64,000 bases of DNA from Streptomyces sp. WP-1. Its GTDB lineage: Bacteria; Actinomycetota; Actinomycetes; Streptomycetales; Streptomycetaceae. The notes below the pieces were generated by a model. It had not been told where the DNA came from. It saw only the letters and a program-made list of their open reading frames with translations, and did no database searches. Below, one piece after another: positions 34,502 to 43,280 of the stretch (positions are counted from its first letter, which is position 1; each line of letters starts with the position of its first letter). The position numbers were made by a program, and so were the translations under genes. The stretch covers positions 2,666,001 to 2,730,000 of the forward strand of contig NZ_CP123923.1 in the NCBI RefSeq assembly GCF_030450125.1, read 5' to 3'.

Positions 34502-36474
34502 CGGGGGTCCTCCTCGCCGGACATGAGGTGCGCGTACTCGGCGTTGCCGCGCAGCAGTTCCTGGTGCGTGCCGACGGCCGCGATCCGGCCGCCGGAGAGC
34601 AGCGCCACCCGGTCGGCGAGCAGCACGGTGGAGGGGCGGTGCGCCACGATCAGCGCGGTGGTGTCCGCGAGCACCCGGCGCAGCGCGGCCTCCACGGCGG
34701 CCTCGGTGTGCACGTCCAGCGCGGACAGTGGATCGTCGAGGACCAGGAACGTGGGGCGGCCGACGACGGCCCGGGCCAGCGCGAGCCGCTGCCGCTGGCC
34801 GCCGGAGAGGCTGAGGCCCTGCTCGCCGACGCGGGTGGCGGTGCCCTCGGGGAGGGCGTGCGCGAACTCGGCCTGGGCGATGGCGAGGGCGCGGTCGAGG
34901 TCGTCCGCGCCGGTGCCGTCCGGGGCGCCCATGAGGACGTTCTCGCCGACGGTGGTGGAGAAGAGGGTGGGTTCCTCGAAGGCCACGGCGACCTTCGCGC
35001 GCAGTTCCTCGCGGGGCATGGCGGTGATGTCGACGCCGTTCAGGGTGATACGGCCCGAGGTGACCTCGTGGAGGCGGGGGACGAGGGCGGTGAGGGTGGT
35101 CTTGCCGCTGCCGGTGGCGCCGACGAGGGCCATGGATTCGCCGGGGCGGATGTGGAGGTCGACGCCGTGGAGGAGGGGCGGGGAGCCGGGGGGCGCGTCG
35201 GGGTAGCGGAACCGGACGTTCTCGAAGCGGAGTCCGGCGTCCTGGAACTCGGCGTCTTTGAGGAGGGCGTCCTTGAGGACGGCCGGCCCTCGCGCCACGG
35301 CCCGCTCCTCCGCCACGGCGCGTTCCCGCACCTCGACCGGCCTCCGTGCCACGGCGGGCTCGGGCGCCACGGTCGGCGCGGGCTCCACGACAGACGCGGG
35401 CGCCGGGTCGCGCGGACCGTCCTCGGCCGGTGCGGGCGCCGGTTCGCGCGAGCCGCCCGCCGGTTCCGGCTCGCCCTCCCCCTCCCGCGCCTCGTCCATC
35501 GCCTCGAAGTACCGCTCCGTGGCCGTGGCCGCCTCCTGGCTCATCGCCAGCAGGAACCCGATCGACTCCACGGGCCAGCGCAGCGCGAGCGCCGTACTGA
35601 GGAACGCCACCAGCGTCCCCGCCGAGAGGTCCCCGTCGGCGACCTGGACCACGCCCAGCACCAGCGCCGCCCCGATCGCGACCTCCGGCAGGGTGACGAT
35701 GACGCCCCAGATCGTGGCCAGCAGCCGCGCCTTGTGCAGTTCGGTCCCGCGCAGGTCCGCGGAGAGGGCGTCGAACGCCCGCGCCTGGCTGCGGTGGCGG
35801 CCGAAGCCCTTGACGACGCGGATGCCGAGCACGCTCTCCTCGACCAGTGTGGTCAGGTCCCCCACCTGGTCCTGGGCCCGCCGCGCGACCCGCGCGTACC
35901 GCCCCTCGAAGACCACGCAGGTCCACAGCACCGGCACCGCCGGCACCAGCACGACGAGCCCGAGCAGCCAGTCCTGGGCCAGCATGATGGCCACGCCGAC
36001 GAGGATGGTGACGCCGTTGACCAGCAGGAACGTCAGCGGGAAGGCGAGGAACATGCGCAGCAGCATCAGATCGGTGGTGCCCCGCGACAGCAGCTGACCC
36101 GATGCCCAGCGGTCGTGGAAGGCGACGGGCAGCCGTTGGAGATGCCGGTACAGATCGGCCCGCATCCCCGCCTCGACGCGCGACAGCGGCCGGGCCACGA
36201 GCCAGCGCCGGATGCCGAACAGCGCCGCCTCGGCGATCCCGAGCAGCAGCAGGTACAGCGCGCCGAGCCAGACCCCCGCCGGATCCCGGTCGGCCACCGG
36301 GCCGTCCACCATCCACTTCAGGACGAGCGGGATCACCAGGCCCGTACAGGAGGCGACGATCGCGACGAGGGCCGCGGTGAGCAGCCGCGCGCGCACCGGC
36401 CGCACATAGGGCCACAGCCGCGACAGGCTGCGTACGGCGGATCTGTCCTGGGTGGTTGCACGTGTCGTGGGCAT
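34498..36474 (-). CDS. ABC exporter half-transporter, subunit 1 (degenerate-site ATPase) with long linker
   Basis: 658 residues. The exporter membrane domain (RLWPYVRPVRARLLTAAL onwards) is joined to the ATPase by an unusual linker of about 80 residues rich in Pro, Ala, Glu and Arg (from EGEGEPEPAGGSREPAP to ARGPAVLKDALLKD). Walker A is GATGSGKTT and the signature is LSGGQRQRLALARAV. Walker B reads TFLVLDDPLSALD, with Asp in place of the catalytic Glu, the mark of the degenerate site in heterodimeric exporters. The start is ATG 36474 or GTG 36477; no good ribosome-binding site is seen, so the transcript may be leaderless. It pairs with the coupled downstream subunit. Confidence 0.92.
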   Translation of the reverse strand: MPTTRATTQDRSAVRSLSRLWPYVRPVRARLLTAALVAIVASCTGLVIPLVLKWMVDGPVADRDPAGVWLGALYLLLLGIAEAALFGIRRWLVARPLSRVEAGMRADLYRHLQRLPVAFHDRWASGQLLSRGTTDLMLLRMFLAFPLTFLLVNGVTILVGVAIMLAQDWLLGLVVLVPAVPVLWTCVVFEGRYARVARRAQDQVGDLTTLVEESVLGIRVVKGFGRHRSQARAFDALSADLRGTELHKARLLATIWGVIVTLPEVAIGAALVLGVVQVADGDLSAGTLVAFLSTALALRWPVESIGFLLAMSQEAATATERYFEAMDEAREGEGEPEPAGGSREPAPAPAEDGPRDPAPASVVEPAPTVAPEPAVARRPVEVRERAVAEERAVARGPAVLKDALLKDAEFQDAGLRFENVRFRYPDAPPGSPPLLHGVDLHIRPGESMALVGATGSGKTTLTALVPRLHEVTSGRITLNGVDITAMPREELRAKVAVAFEEPTLFSTTVGENVLMGAPDGTGADDLDRALAIAQAEFAHALPEGTATRVGEQGLSLSGGQRQRLALARAVVGRPTFLVLDDPLSALDVHTEAAVEAALRRVLADTTALIVAHRPSTVLLADRVALLSGGRIAAVGTHQELLRGNAEYAHLMSGEEDPR

Positions 36475-36556
36475 CACAGGCGAGCGTACGGACCGGCACC
36501 GGCGCCGCCCACCGAGTTTCGACCGGACCCCCCTCCGCCGCTGGTCCTACGACCCC

Positions 36557-36628
36557 GGTCACGCGTCAAGTCGTACCCCCGGCCACACGTCGGGCCGTAC
36601 CCCCGGTCACGCGTCGGGTCGTACCCCC
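36557..36628. repeat. three tandem 24-base repeats in a divergent promoter region
   Basis: Three contiguous 24-base units start at 36557, 36581 and 36605. Each has the form GGTCACGCGTC, two variable bases, GTCGTACCCCC; the middle copy has four changes. They lie between the divergent exporter genes starting at 36474 and 36707, in a 230-base gap, so they may be binding sites for a shared regulator. Confidence 0.9.
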
Positions 36629-36706
36629 GCATCAACCGATCGGCTGATGCGCCTTCGAGCGGGCCGGCCGATGTGCCGGACCCCGCCCGAACGGGATTCT
36701 CGACGC

Positions 36707-37615
36707 ATGCCATCCGTCATCGAAGTCACCGATCTGCGCAAGTCGTACGGCGGCCGGCCCGTCGTGGACGGCGTCTCCTTCGCCGTCGAGGAGGGCGAGA
36801 TCTTCGGGATCCTCGGCCCGAACGGCGCCGGCAAGACCACCACCGTCGAGTGCGTCGAGGGCCTGCGGGTCCCCGACGGCGGCCGGATCCGGGTCGCCGG
36901 GCTCGACCCGGTCGCCGACCACGCGGAGGTCGCCGGGATTCTCGGCGCCCAGCTGCAACAGAGCGAGATCCAGCCGAAGTTGACCGTACGGGAGGCGCTG
37001 GAACTGTACGCCGCCTTCTACCCCCGGCCCGCCGACTGGCGGCCGCTCGCCGAACGGCTGGGGCTCACCGACCGGCTCGGCACCCGGTTCGGGAAGCTGT
37101 CCGGCGGCCAGCAGCAGCGGCTGTTCATCGCGCTGGCGCTGATCGGCGGCCCCCGGATCGTGGTCCTGGACGAGCTGACCACCGGCCTCGACCCGCGGGC
37201 CCGCCGGGACACCTGGCAGCTGATCGAGGACGTCCGCGCGAGCGGGGTCACCGTGCTGCTCGTCACCCACTTCATGGAGGAGGCGCAGCGGCTGTGCGAC
37301 CGGATCGCGGTGATCGACAAGGGGCGGGTGGCCGCCCTGGACACCCCGGCCGGGCTGATCCACCGCTCGGCCGGCGCGACCGTCATCAGCTTCACCCCGT
37401 CCGCGCCGCTGGACGAGCGTGAGCTGGCCGCGCTCCCCGCGCTCGCCTCGATCGAGCACCAGAACGGCCGGCTCACCCTGTCCGGCACCGACGAGACCGT
37501 CGACGCGGTCCTCACCCTGCTCGCCCGGCACCGCGTCACCGCCCATCAGCTCCGGGTGGTGGACGCCACCCTGGACGACGCGTTCCTCGACCTCACCAAG
37601 GAGGCCACGGCATGA
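36707..37615 (+). CDS. ABC exporter ATPase, drug-resistance (DrrA) type
   Basis: 302 residues. Walker A is GPNGAGKTT, the signature is LSGGQQQRLFIALAL, and Walker B is IVVLDELTTGLDP. The C-terminal 70 residues (LAALPALASIEHQNGRLTL to VVDATLDDAFLDLT) form the regulatory extension of DrrA-like ATPases. ATG at 36707 begins MPSVIEVTDLRKSYGG. Its stop overlaps the permease start (ATGA). With the permease it should form an ABC-2 exporter controlled by the two-component system just downstream. Confidence 0.92.
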   Translation: MPSVIEVTDLRKSYGGRPVVDGVSFAVEEGEIFGILGPNGAGKTTTVECVEGLRVPDGGRIRVAGLDPVADHAEVAGILGAQLQQSEIQPKLTVREALELYAAFYPRPADWRPLAERLGLTDRLGTRFGKLSGGQQQRLFIALALIGGPRIVVLDELTTGLDPRARRDTWQLIEDVRASGVTVLLVTHFMEEAQRLCDRIAVIDKGRVAALDTPAGLIHRSAGATVISFTPSAPLDERELAALPALASIEHQNGRLTLSGTDETVDAVLTLLARHRVTAHQLRVVDATLDDAFLDLTKEATA

Positions 37616-38346
37616 ACTCCGCCGTCCTGCGCACCGAGTTCCGGCTGTTCCGGCGCGAACCGGCCGCCGTCTTCTGGATGTTCCTGTTCCCGACGCTGCT
37701 GCTGGCGATTCTCGGCTCGATCCCCGCGTTCCGCCGGGCCGACGCGTCGATGGGCGGGCTGCGGCCGATCGACGCCTATGTGCCGGTGGCCGTGCTGATC
37801 TCGCTGCTGATGTGCGGGGCGCAGTCGCTGCCGCAGGTGCTCACCGGGTACCGGGAGCGGGGCATCCTGCGCCGGATGTCGGCCACCCCGGTGCGGCCGG
37901 TCGCGCTGCTGACCGCGCAGATGACGGTGCAGGGCGGGGTGGCGCTGGCCTCGGCGCTGCTCGCGCTGCTGGTCGGCCGGCTGGCGTTCGACGTACGGCT
38001 GCCCGAGCAGCCGGGCGGCTATCTGCTGGCGCTGCTGCTCGCGGCGGCGGCCTCGCTCGCCCTCGGCTCCGTCCTGTCGGCGCTGTCGCGGACCACGAAG
38101 ATCGCGGGGGCGATCGGATCGGCGGTGTTCTTCCCGATGATGTTCTGCGCGGGGGTGTGGCTGCCGGTGCAGAACATGCCGCACACGCTGGCCCGGGTGG
38201 TGGGCTTCACCCCCTTCGGGGCGGCGGCCGAGGCCCTGAACCAGGCGGCCGGGGGCCACTGGCCCGGCTGGGAGCACCTGGGGGTGCTGGCGCTGTGGGC
38301 GGTGCTGCTCACGGCGGGCGCGGCGCGCTGGTTCCGCTGGGAGTGA
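37612..38346 (+). CDS. ABC-2 type exporter permease
   Basis: 244 residues with six membrane helices. The order is a short cytoplasmic N-terminus (LRTEFRLFRREPAAVFWMFL), the RERGILRRMSATPVRP coupling helix, and a C-terminal GVWLPVQNMPHTLARVVGFTPFGAA loop, typical of ABC-2 permeases of the DrrB class. The ATG overlaps the ATPase stop by four bases. A histidine kinase gene follows 25 bases later, so this is one operon. Confidence 0.92.
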   Translation: MNSAVLRTEFRLFRREPAAVFWMFLFPTLLLAILGSIPAFRRADASMGGLRPIDAYVPVAVLISLLMCGAQSLPQVLTGYRERGILRRMSATPVRPVALLTAQMTVQGGVALASALLALLVGRLAFDVRLPEQPGGYLLALLLAAAASLALGSVLSALSRTTKIAGAIGSAVFFPMMFCAGVWLPVQNMPHTLARVVGFTPFGAAAEALNQAAGGHWPGWEHLGVLALWAVLLTAGAARWFRWE

Positions 38347-38371
38347 GTGCGGCGTGCCGGACACTGGGTGC

Positions 38372-39622
38372 ATGACGCACGCGACCGGACCCCAGCGCAG
38401 GGCCTCCTTCGACCGCTGGGGGCCCTACGCGCTGCTCGCCGTGGGCCTGGTGACGGCGGGCGCCTCGGCCCATGCGATCGGGATGTCGCGGGGCGGGACG
38501 GAGGCGGCCGGCGCGCTGGTGGTCGCCGCCCTGCTGCTCCAGCTGTCGTGGCGGCGGGTGACGTCGGACACACCGGGGCCGAACCGCGTCGCCGCGGTCC
38601 TCTACTTCGTGCGCTGGGCGATCGCGTTCGCGCTGACCTGGCTGAACCCGTTCTTCGGGATCTACGCGGCCGTCGGCTACTACAGCTCCAGCCTGCATCT
38701 GACGCGGCGGCTGATGCCGCTCGGGCTGTTCATGACCGCGGTGACCATGGCCGGCAGCGAGGTCGGCGGGATGCCGCCGCACGGGCCGCTGATGTGGGTG
38801 ATCTTCGTGGCGGTCCTCTGCACCAACGTCGGTCTGGTCGGGCTGTTCTTCCGGTTCGCCGACCAGGAGCAGCGGCGCATCGAGGACCAGGCCGGCACCA
38901 TCGACGAACTGGAGCGCACCAACGCGGCGTTGCAGCAGGCGCTGGACGAGAACGCGGCCCTGCACGCGCAGTTGCTGGTGCAGGCGCGGGAGGCGGGCGT
39001 CGCGGACGAGCGGCGCAGGCTCGCCGCGGAGATCCACGACACCATCGCACAGGGCCTGACCGGCATCATCGCCCAGCTCCAGGTGGTGGCCGGCGCGACC
39101 GACCTGGCCACCGCCCACACCCATCTGGAGCGCGCCTCCTCGCTCGCCCGGCACAGCCTCGGCGAGGCCCGCCGCTCCGTGCACAACCTCGCCCCCGTCG
39201 AACTGGCCGCCGCCGGGCTGCCGGAGGCGCTGAAGAAGCTGGTCGCCGACTGGGGCGAACGCACCGGCGCGCGGGCCGAGTTCACCGTCACCGGCACCGC
39301 CGAGTCGCTGCACGAGGAGGTCTCGGCGACGCTGCTGCGGATCGCCCAGGAGGCGCTGTCCAACGCGGCCCGGCACGCCCGCGCGAGGCGGCTCGGCGTC
39401 ACGCTGACCTACCTGGGCGACGAGGTGATCCTGGACATCCGCGACGACGGCACCGGCTTCGACCCGGCCGCCGTCCCGGCCCGCACCCACGCGGGGGGCT
39501 TCGGCCTGGCGGGGATGCGGGCGCGCGCGGAGCGGATCGCGGGCAGCCTCGCCGTCGAGTCGGAACCGGGGCACGGCACCGCCGTGTCGGCTCGCGTACC
39601 GTTGGTCCGCGATGACCACTGA
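38372..39622 (+). CDS. sensor histidine kinase, NarL-type partner (HisKA_3)
   Basis: 416 residues. Five or so N-terminal membrane helices end near LVGLFFRFADQEQRRIED, a coiled-coil follows, then the phospho-acceptor ERRRLAAEIHDTIAQGL. The ATPase has EALSNAARHARARRLG, DDGTGFDP and GGFGLAGMRARAE. The ATG at 38372 is chosen over a GTG at 38354 by fit, although the ribosome-binding site is weak. It overlaps the response regulator by 11 bases. It probably senses a membrane or antibiotic stress and controls the upstream exporter. Confidence 0.93.
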   Translation: MTHATGPQRRASFDRWGPYALLAVGLVTAGASAHAIGMSRGGTEAAGALVVAALLLQLSWRRVTSDTPGPNRVAAVLYFVRWAIAFALTWLNPFFGIYAAVGYYSSSLHLTRRLMPLGLFMTAVTMAGSEVGGMPPHGPLMWVIFVAVLCTNVGLVGLFFRFADQEQRRIEDQAGTIDELERTNAALQQALDENAALHAQLLVQAREAGVADERRRLAAEIHDTIAQGLTGIIAQLQVVAGATDLATAHTHLERASSLARHSLGEARRSVHNLAPVELAAAGLPEALKKLVADWGERTGARAEFTVTGTAESLHEEVSATLLRIAQEALSNAARHARARRLGVTLTYLGDEVILDIRDDGTGFDPAAVPARTHAGGFGLAGMRARAERIAGSLAVESEPGHGTAVSARVPLVRDDH

Positions 39623-40265
39623 CCCCCTCATCACGCTGCTGATCGTCGACGACCACCCGGTCGTCCGGGACGGTCTGCGCGGCATGTTCGAGTCCGCGTC
39701 CGGATCCGCGCCCGGCTTCCGGGTGCTCGGCGAGGCCGCGAGCGGTCCCGAGGCGGTCGCGCGGGCGGCCGAGCTGGACCCCGACGTGATCCTGATGGAC
39801 CTGCGCATGCCCGGCGGTTCGGGCGTCGCCGCCATCCGCGAGCTGACCCGCCGGGGCGCCCGCGCCAAGGTCCTGGTCCTCACCACGTACGACACCGACT
39901 CCGACACCCTCCCCGCGATCGAGGCCGGTGCCACCGGCTACCTCCTCAAGGACGCCCCGCGCGACGAGCTGTTCACCGCCGTCCGCGCCGCGTCCGAGGG
40001 CCGTACCGTCCTCTCCCCCGCCGTCGCCTCCCGCCTCGTCCAGGCCGTCCGCACCCCCACCCCGGGCAACGAGCCCCTCTCCGCCCGCGAGCGCGAGGTC
40101 CTCGCCCTGGTGGCCAGGGGCACCTCCAACCGCGAGATCGCCCGCGAACTCTTCATCAGCGAGGCCACGGTGAAGACCCACCTCACCCACCTCTACACCA
40201 AGCTGGGCGCCAAGGACCGCGCGGCCGCGGTGGCGGCGGCGTACGACCGGGGGATCCTGGGCTGA
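39612..40265 (+). CDS. response regulator, NarL/LuxR family
   Basis: 217 residues. The receiver domain has the acidic pair LLIVDDHPVVRDG, the phospho-acceptor Asp in DVILMDLRMPGG, and the Lys in GYLLKDAPRDEL. The DNA-binding domain LSAREREVLALVARGTSNRE and VKTHLTHLYTKLGAKDR is LuxR-type. It is the cognate partner of the overlapping kinase gene and probably regulates the ABC exporter operon; the 24-base repeats upstream of that operon are candidate binding sites. Confidence 0.94.
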   Translation: MTTDPLITLLIVDDHPVVRDGLRGMFESASGSAPGFRVLGEAASGPEAVARAAELDPDVILMDLRMPGGSGVAAIRELTRRGARAKVLVLTTYDTDSDTLPAIEAGATGYLLKDAPRDELFTAVRAASEGRTVLSPAVASRLVQAVRTPTPGNEPLSAREREVLALVARGTSNREIARELFISEATVKTHLTHLYTKLGAKDRAAAVAAAYDRGILG

Positions 40266-40406
40266 GCCCCCGCCCACGCCCACATCCGCGCCCACCCCCA
40301 CACCCGCGCCCTCGCCCTCGCCCGCCCGGCCGTTATCGATGGCTCCGTGCCCGGGACGTCGACACGGTCGGAGATTTCCGGTGGCGGCACGGCGGGTGAG
40401 GGCTCG

Positions 40407-41229
40407 ATGGTCGACGCGTACGAGGATCCGGGGACACCGCGGACGCGGGGCGGCTGGTGGTACCTGTGGTGGGCGGTGGCCCGGCAGGGAGCGCGGCCGT
40501 GGGCGGCGGGCGGGCTGGGCACGGTGTGGATGGTGCTGCCGGCGGCGCTGCCGTACATGATGCAGCGGGCCGTGGACCAGGGGCTGCTGCCGGGACGCAC
40601 CGGGGTACTGGCCGGCGTGGAGCGCGGCGATGTTCCTGGTGGGGGCGCTGACCGCCTGGCTGAGCAGTCCGCGGCACCGGACGATGACCCGGCTGCGCAT
40701 GGACGCGAGTTTCCGCACGGGCAAGCCGGTCGTGGAGCAGGCGGTGCGGCTGGGGGCCGCTGTCGCGGCGGGCCGGGGCCGGGGGGTGGTGACGGTCGGG
40801 GTCGGCGATGTGGACGCCGTCTCGGACTCGCTCTCCATGGTCGGACCGGGCGTCGCCTCCATCGTGTCGTACGGGGTGATCGCCGGGCCGCTCGTCGCGG
40901 TCTCCGCGCCGCTCGCCCTGGTCGTCCTGCTCGTCCTGCCCGCCCGCGTCGTGCCGGCCGACCCGCACACCCTGATCCCGGGCGAGGCGACCGCCCTCCT
41001 CGATCCGACGACCGCCCGCCACACCGAACGCGCCCTCGCCGCCGTGCTGCGCGGCCGCGCCGTCATCGCCGTGGCCCACCGGCTGCGCACCGCCGACGAC
41101 GCGGACCGCGTGGCGGTGATGGAGCACGGCCGGCCGGCCGAACCGGGCACCCATGACGAGCTGGTGGCGGCCGACGGCGCCTACGCGGCGCTGTGGCGGA
41201 CCTGGCACGAGGACGCGGGGCGGCCGTGA
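40407..41229 (+). pseudogene. broken ABC exporter half-transporter
   Basis: From the ATG at 40407 (GAGGG upstream) the frame reads GWWYLWWAVARQGARPWAAG and MMQRAVDQGLLPGRTGVLA, the start of an exporter membrane domain. Around 40610-40625 the homology jumps to the next frame, AMFLVGALTAWLSSPRH onwards, so there is a frameshift. That frame runs to LVVLLVLPARVV and then directly to ATALLDPTTARHTERALAAV, so the rest of the membrane domain, Walker A and the signature are deleted. The end (VIAVAHRLRTADDADRVAVM and GTHDELVAADGAYAALWRTW) is a normal exporter C-terminus. A functional transporter is impossible. Confidence 0.85.
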
Positions 41230-41535
41230 CCGATATCAAGCCACACACGGCACGCCCTCAAGAGACGAACGGAATACGGCGTTCCTGTAAACCGCCCGCC
41301 AAACCCCATGAAACGTAAGGTAGTTGGAGAGTGCACCTCACTCAGGTGTCACTTGTTCACACCACTGCAACATTTCCCCGTCCGTCACTTTCGAGCCAAC
41401 ATCACTTCAGGGTCATGACATGTACGCGCCCTGGGTGTCACTCTCTCTCCACGCCGCAAGCAGCACAGCAGCTTCACAGCGCACTACCCGGTCAGTAACC
41501 CCACGCTGGCCGGCCTCCCCCACGAAGGAGCTTGC
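41230..41535. other. promoter region of secreted protease
   Basis: About 300 bases without a gene, clearly AT-richer than its surroundings. GGTGTCACT occurs twice (41345-41353 and 41434-41442), and further TCACTT-like words lie between. AAGGAG (41525-41530) is the ribosome-binding site of the protease. No clear -35/-10 pair was assigned. Confidence 0.5.
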
Positions 41536-43191
41536 GTGAGCCCCCTCTACGCGCGTCACAAGCGCACCACCCTGGCCATCTCCACCGCCGTCGCCGCCGG
41601 AGCGCTCATCTCCGCCGGTCTGGCCACCAGCGCCTCGGCCGCCCAGACCCCGGCCGCCGCCAAGCCGCTGGCCGCCGCGCCCGCCGCGCTGTCCGCCGCC
41701 GCCCACACCTCGCTGATCGAGCGGGCGCAGGCGGACGCCCCGGAGACCGCGCAGCAGATAGGTCTCGGCGCCAAGGAGAAGCTGGTCGTCAAGGACGTCG
41801 TGAAGGACGTCGACGGCACGGTCCACACCCGCTACGAGCGCACCTACGCGGGCCTGCCGGTCCTCGGTGGCGACCTGGTCGTCCACACCGCGAAGTCCGG
41901 CAGGACCGAGGGCGTCACCAAGGCGACCAAGGCCACCATCAAGGTCGCCTCGCTCACGCCCAAGCTCACCCCGGCCAAGGCCGAGAAGCAGGCCGTGTCC
42001 GCCGCCAAGAGCCTCGGCTCGGCCAAGTCCACCGCGGACGGCGCCCGCAAGGTGATCTGGGCCGGCTCCGGCACCCCGAAGCTCGCCTACGAGACGATCG
42101 TCGGCGGCCTCCAGGACGACGGCACCCCGAACCAGCTGCACGTCATCACCGACGCGGCCACGGGCAAGAAGCTCTTCGAGTACCAGGGCATCGAGAACGC
42201 GACCGGCACCGGCAAGACCCTGTACTCGGGCTCCGTGAGCCTGACCACCACCCAGTCGGGCTCGTCGTACCAGCTCACCGACGCCACCCGCGGCGGCCAC
42301 AGCACCTACAACCTGGCGCACAAGACGTCGGGCAAGGGCACGCTGTTCACCGACGCGGACAACGTCTGGGGCACCGGCGCGGCCTCCAGCTCCACCACGG
42401 ACCAGACGGCCGCCGCGGACGCCGCCTACGGCGCCCAGGAGACCTGGGACTTCTACAAGAGCACCTTCGGGCGCAGCGGCATCAAGAACAACGGTGTCGG
42501 CGCGTACTCCCGCGTGCACTACGGCAGCCAGTACGTGAACGCGTTCTGGGACGACAGCTGCTTCTGCATGACGTACGGCGACGGCGAGGGCAACAACCAC
42601 CCGCTCACCGCGCTGGACGTGGCCGGCCACGAGATGAGCCACGGTGTCACCTCCAACACCGCGGGCCTCAACTACAGCGGCGAGTCCGGCGGTCTGAACG
42701 AGGCCACCTCGGACATCTTCGGCACCGGTGTGGAGTTCTTCGCGAACAACGCGTCCGACAAGGGCGACTACCTCATCGGCGAGAAGATCGACATCAACGG
42801 CGACGGCACCCCGCTGCGCTACATGGACAAGCCCAGCAAGGACGGCGGCTCGGCGGACTACTGGTCCTCCTCCGTCGGCAACCTGGACGTCCACTACTCG
42901 TCCGGCGTCGCCAACCACTTCTTCTACCTGCTGTCCGAGGGCAGCGGCGCGAAGACGATCAACGGGGTGTCGTACAACTCCCCGACGTCCAACGGCTCCA
43001 CGGTCACCGGCATCGGCCGGGACAAGGCGCTCCAGATCTGGTACAAGGCGCTGACGACGTACTTCACGTCGACCACCAACTACAAGTCGGCCCGCACGGG
43101 CACGCTGTCCGCGGCGTCCGCCCTGTACGGCTCCTCCAGCGCCGAGTACAAGGCGGTGGCGGCGGCCTGGTCGGCGGTCAACGTCAACTGA
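41536..43191 (+). CDS. secreted M4 (thermolysin-like) neutral metalloprotease
   Basis: 551 residues, a complete preproenzyme. The signal peptide TLAISTAVAAGALISAGL ends at SASAAQ. An FTP/PepSY propeptide runs to about residue 220 (YAGLPVLGGDLVVHT, QLHVITDAATGKKLFEYQG). The catalytic domain has HEMSHGVTSNTAGL for two zinc ligands and the base, and GGLNEATSDIFG for the third ligand. The later VHYSSGVANHFFYLL carries the substrate His region. The GTG start has an ideal AAGGAG. It digests extracellular protein; the propeptide should inhibit the enzyme until export. Confidence 0.96.
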   Translation: MSPLYARHKRTTLAISTAVAAGALISAGLATSASAAQTPAAAKPLAAAPAALSAAAHTSLIERAQADAPETAQQIGLGAKEKLVVKDVVKDVDGTVHTRYERTYAGLPVLGGDLVVHTAKSGRTEGVTKATKATIKVASLTPKLTPAKAEKQAVSAAKSLGSAKSTADGARKVIWAGSGTPKLAYETIVGGLQDDGTPNQLHVITDAATGKKLFEYQGIENATGTGKTLYSGSVSLTTTQSGSSYQLTDATRGGHSTYNLAHKTSGKGTLFTDADNVWGTGAASSSTTDQTAAADAAYGAQETWDFYKSTFGRSGIKNNGVGAYSRVHYGSQYVNAFWDDSCFCMTYGDGEGNNHPLTALDVAGHEMSHGVTSNTAGLNYSGESGGLNEATSDIFGTGVEFFANNASDKGDYLIGEKIDINGDGTPLRYMDKPSKDGGSADYWSSSVGNLDVHYSSGVANHFFYLLSEGSGAKTINGVSYNSPTSNGSTVTGIGRDKALQIWYKALTTYFTSTTNYKSARTGTLSAASALYGSSSAEYKAVAAAWSAVNVN

Positions 43192-43227
43192 CCCCCGCGC
43201 GGCGGTGACGAGGGCAGGGTTGTGAAG

Positions 43228-43267
43228 AGGGCGGCACCCGGAGCGGATCTCCTCCGGGTGCCGCCCT
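43228..43267 (+). terminator. protease gene terminator
   Basis: GGGCGGCACCCGGAG (43229-43243) pairs perfectly with 43252-43266, extendable by one A-T pair, with an 8-base loop. The 15-16 base-pair stem lies just after the protease stop and only 14 bases before the next start codon. Confidence 0.85.
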
Positions 43268-43280
43268 ACCCTTGTGCCCC

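Noticed and set aside
32693..36562. A single 1289-codon frame suggesting a fused double ABC transporter
   Set aside because: The first part is an out-of-frame shadow of subunit 1, whose own frame carries Walker motifs and membrane helices. A TTGA overlap gives the real boundary at 34498-34501.
36557..36628. Reading the 24-base repeats as CRISPR-like or as coding GHASGRTP repeats
   Set aside because: There are no spacers between the copies, so it is not CRISPR. Homology of the exporter ATPase begins only at the ATG at 36707, so the repeats are more likely regulatory DNA.
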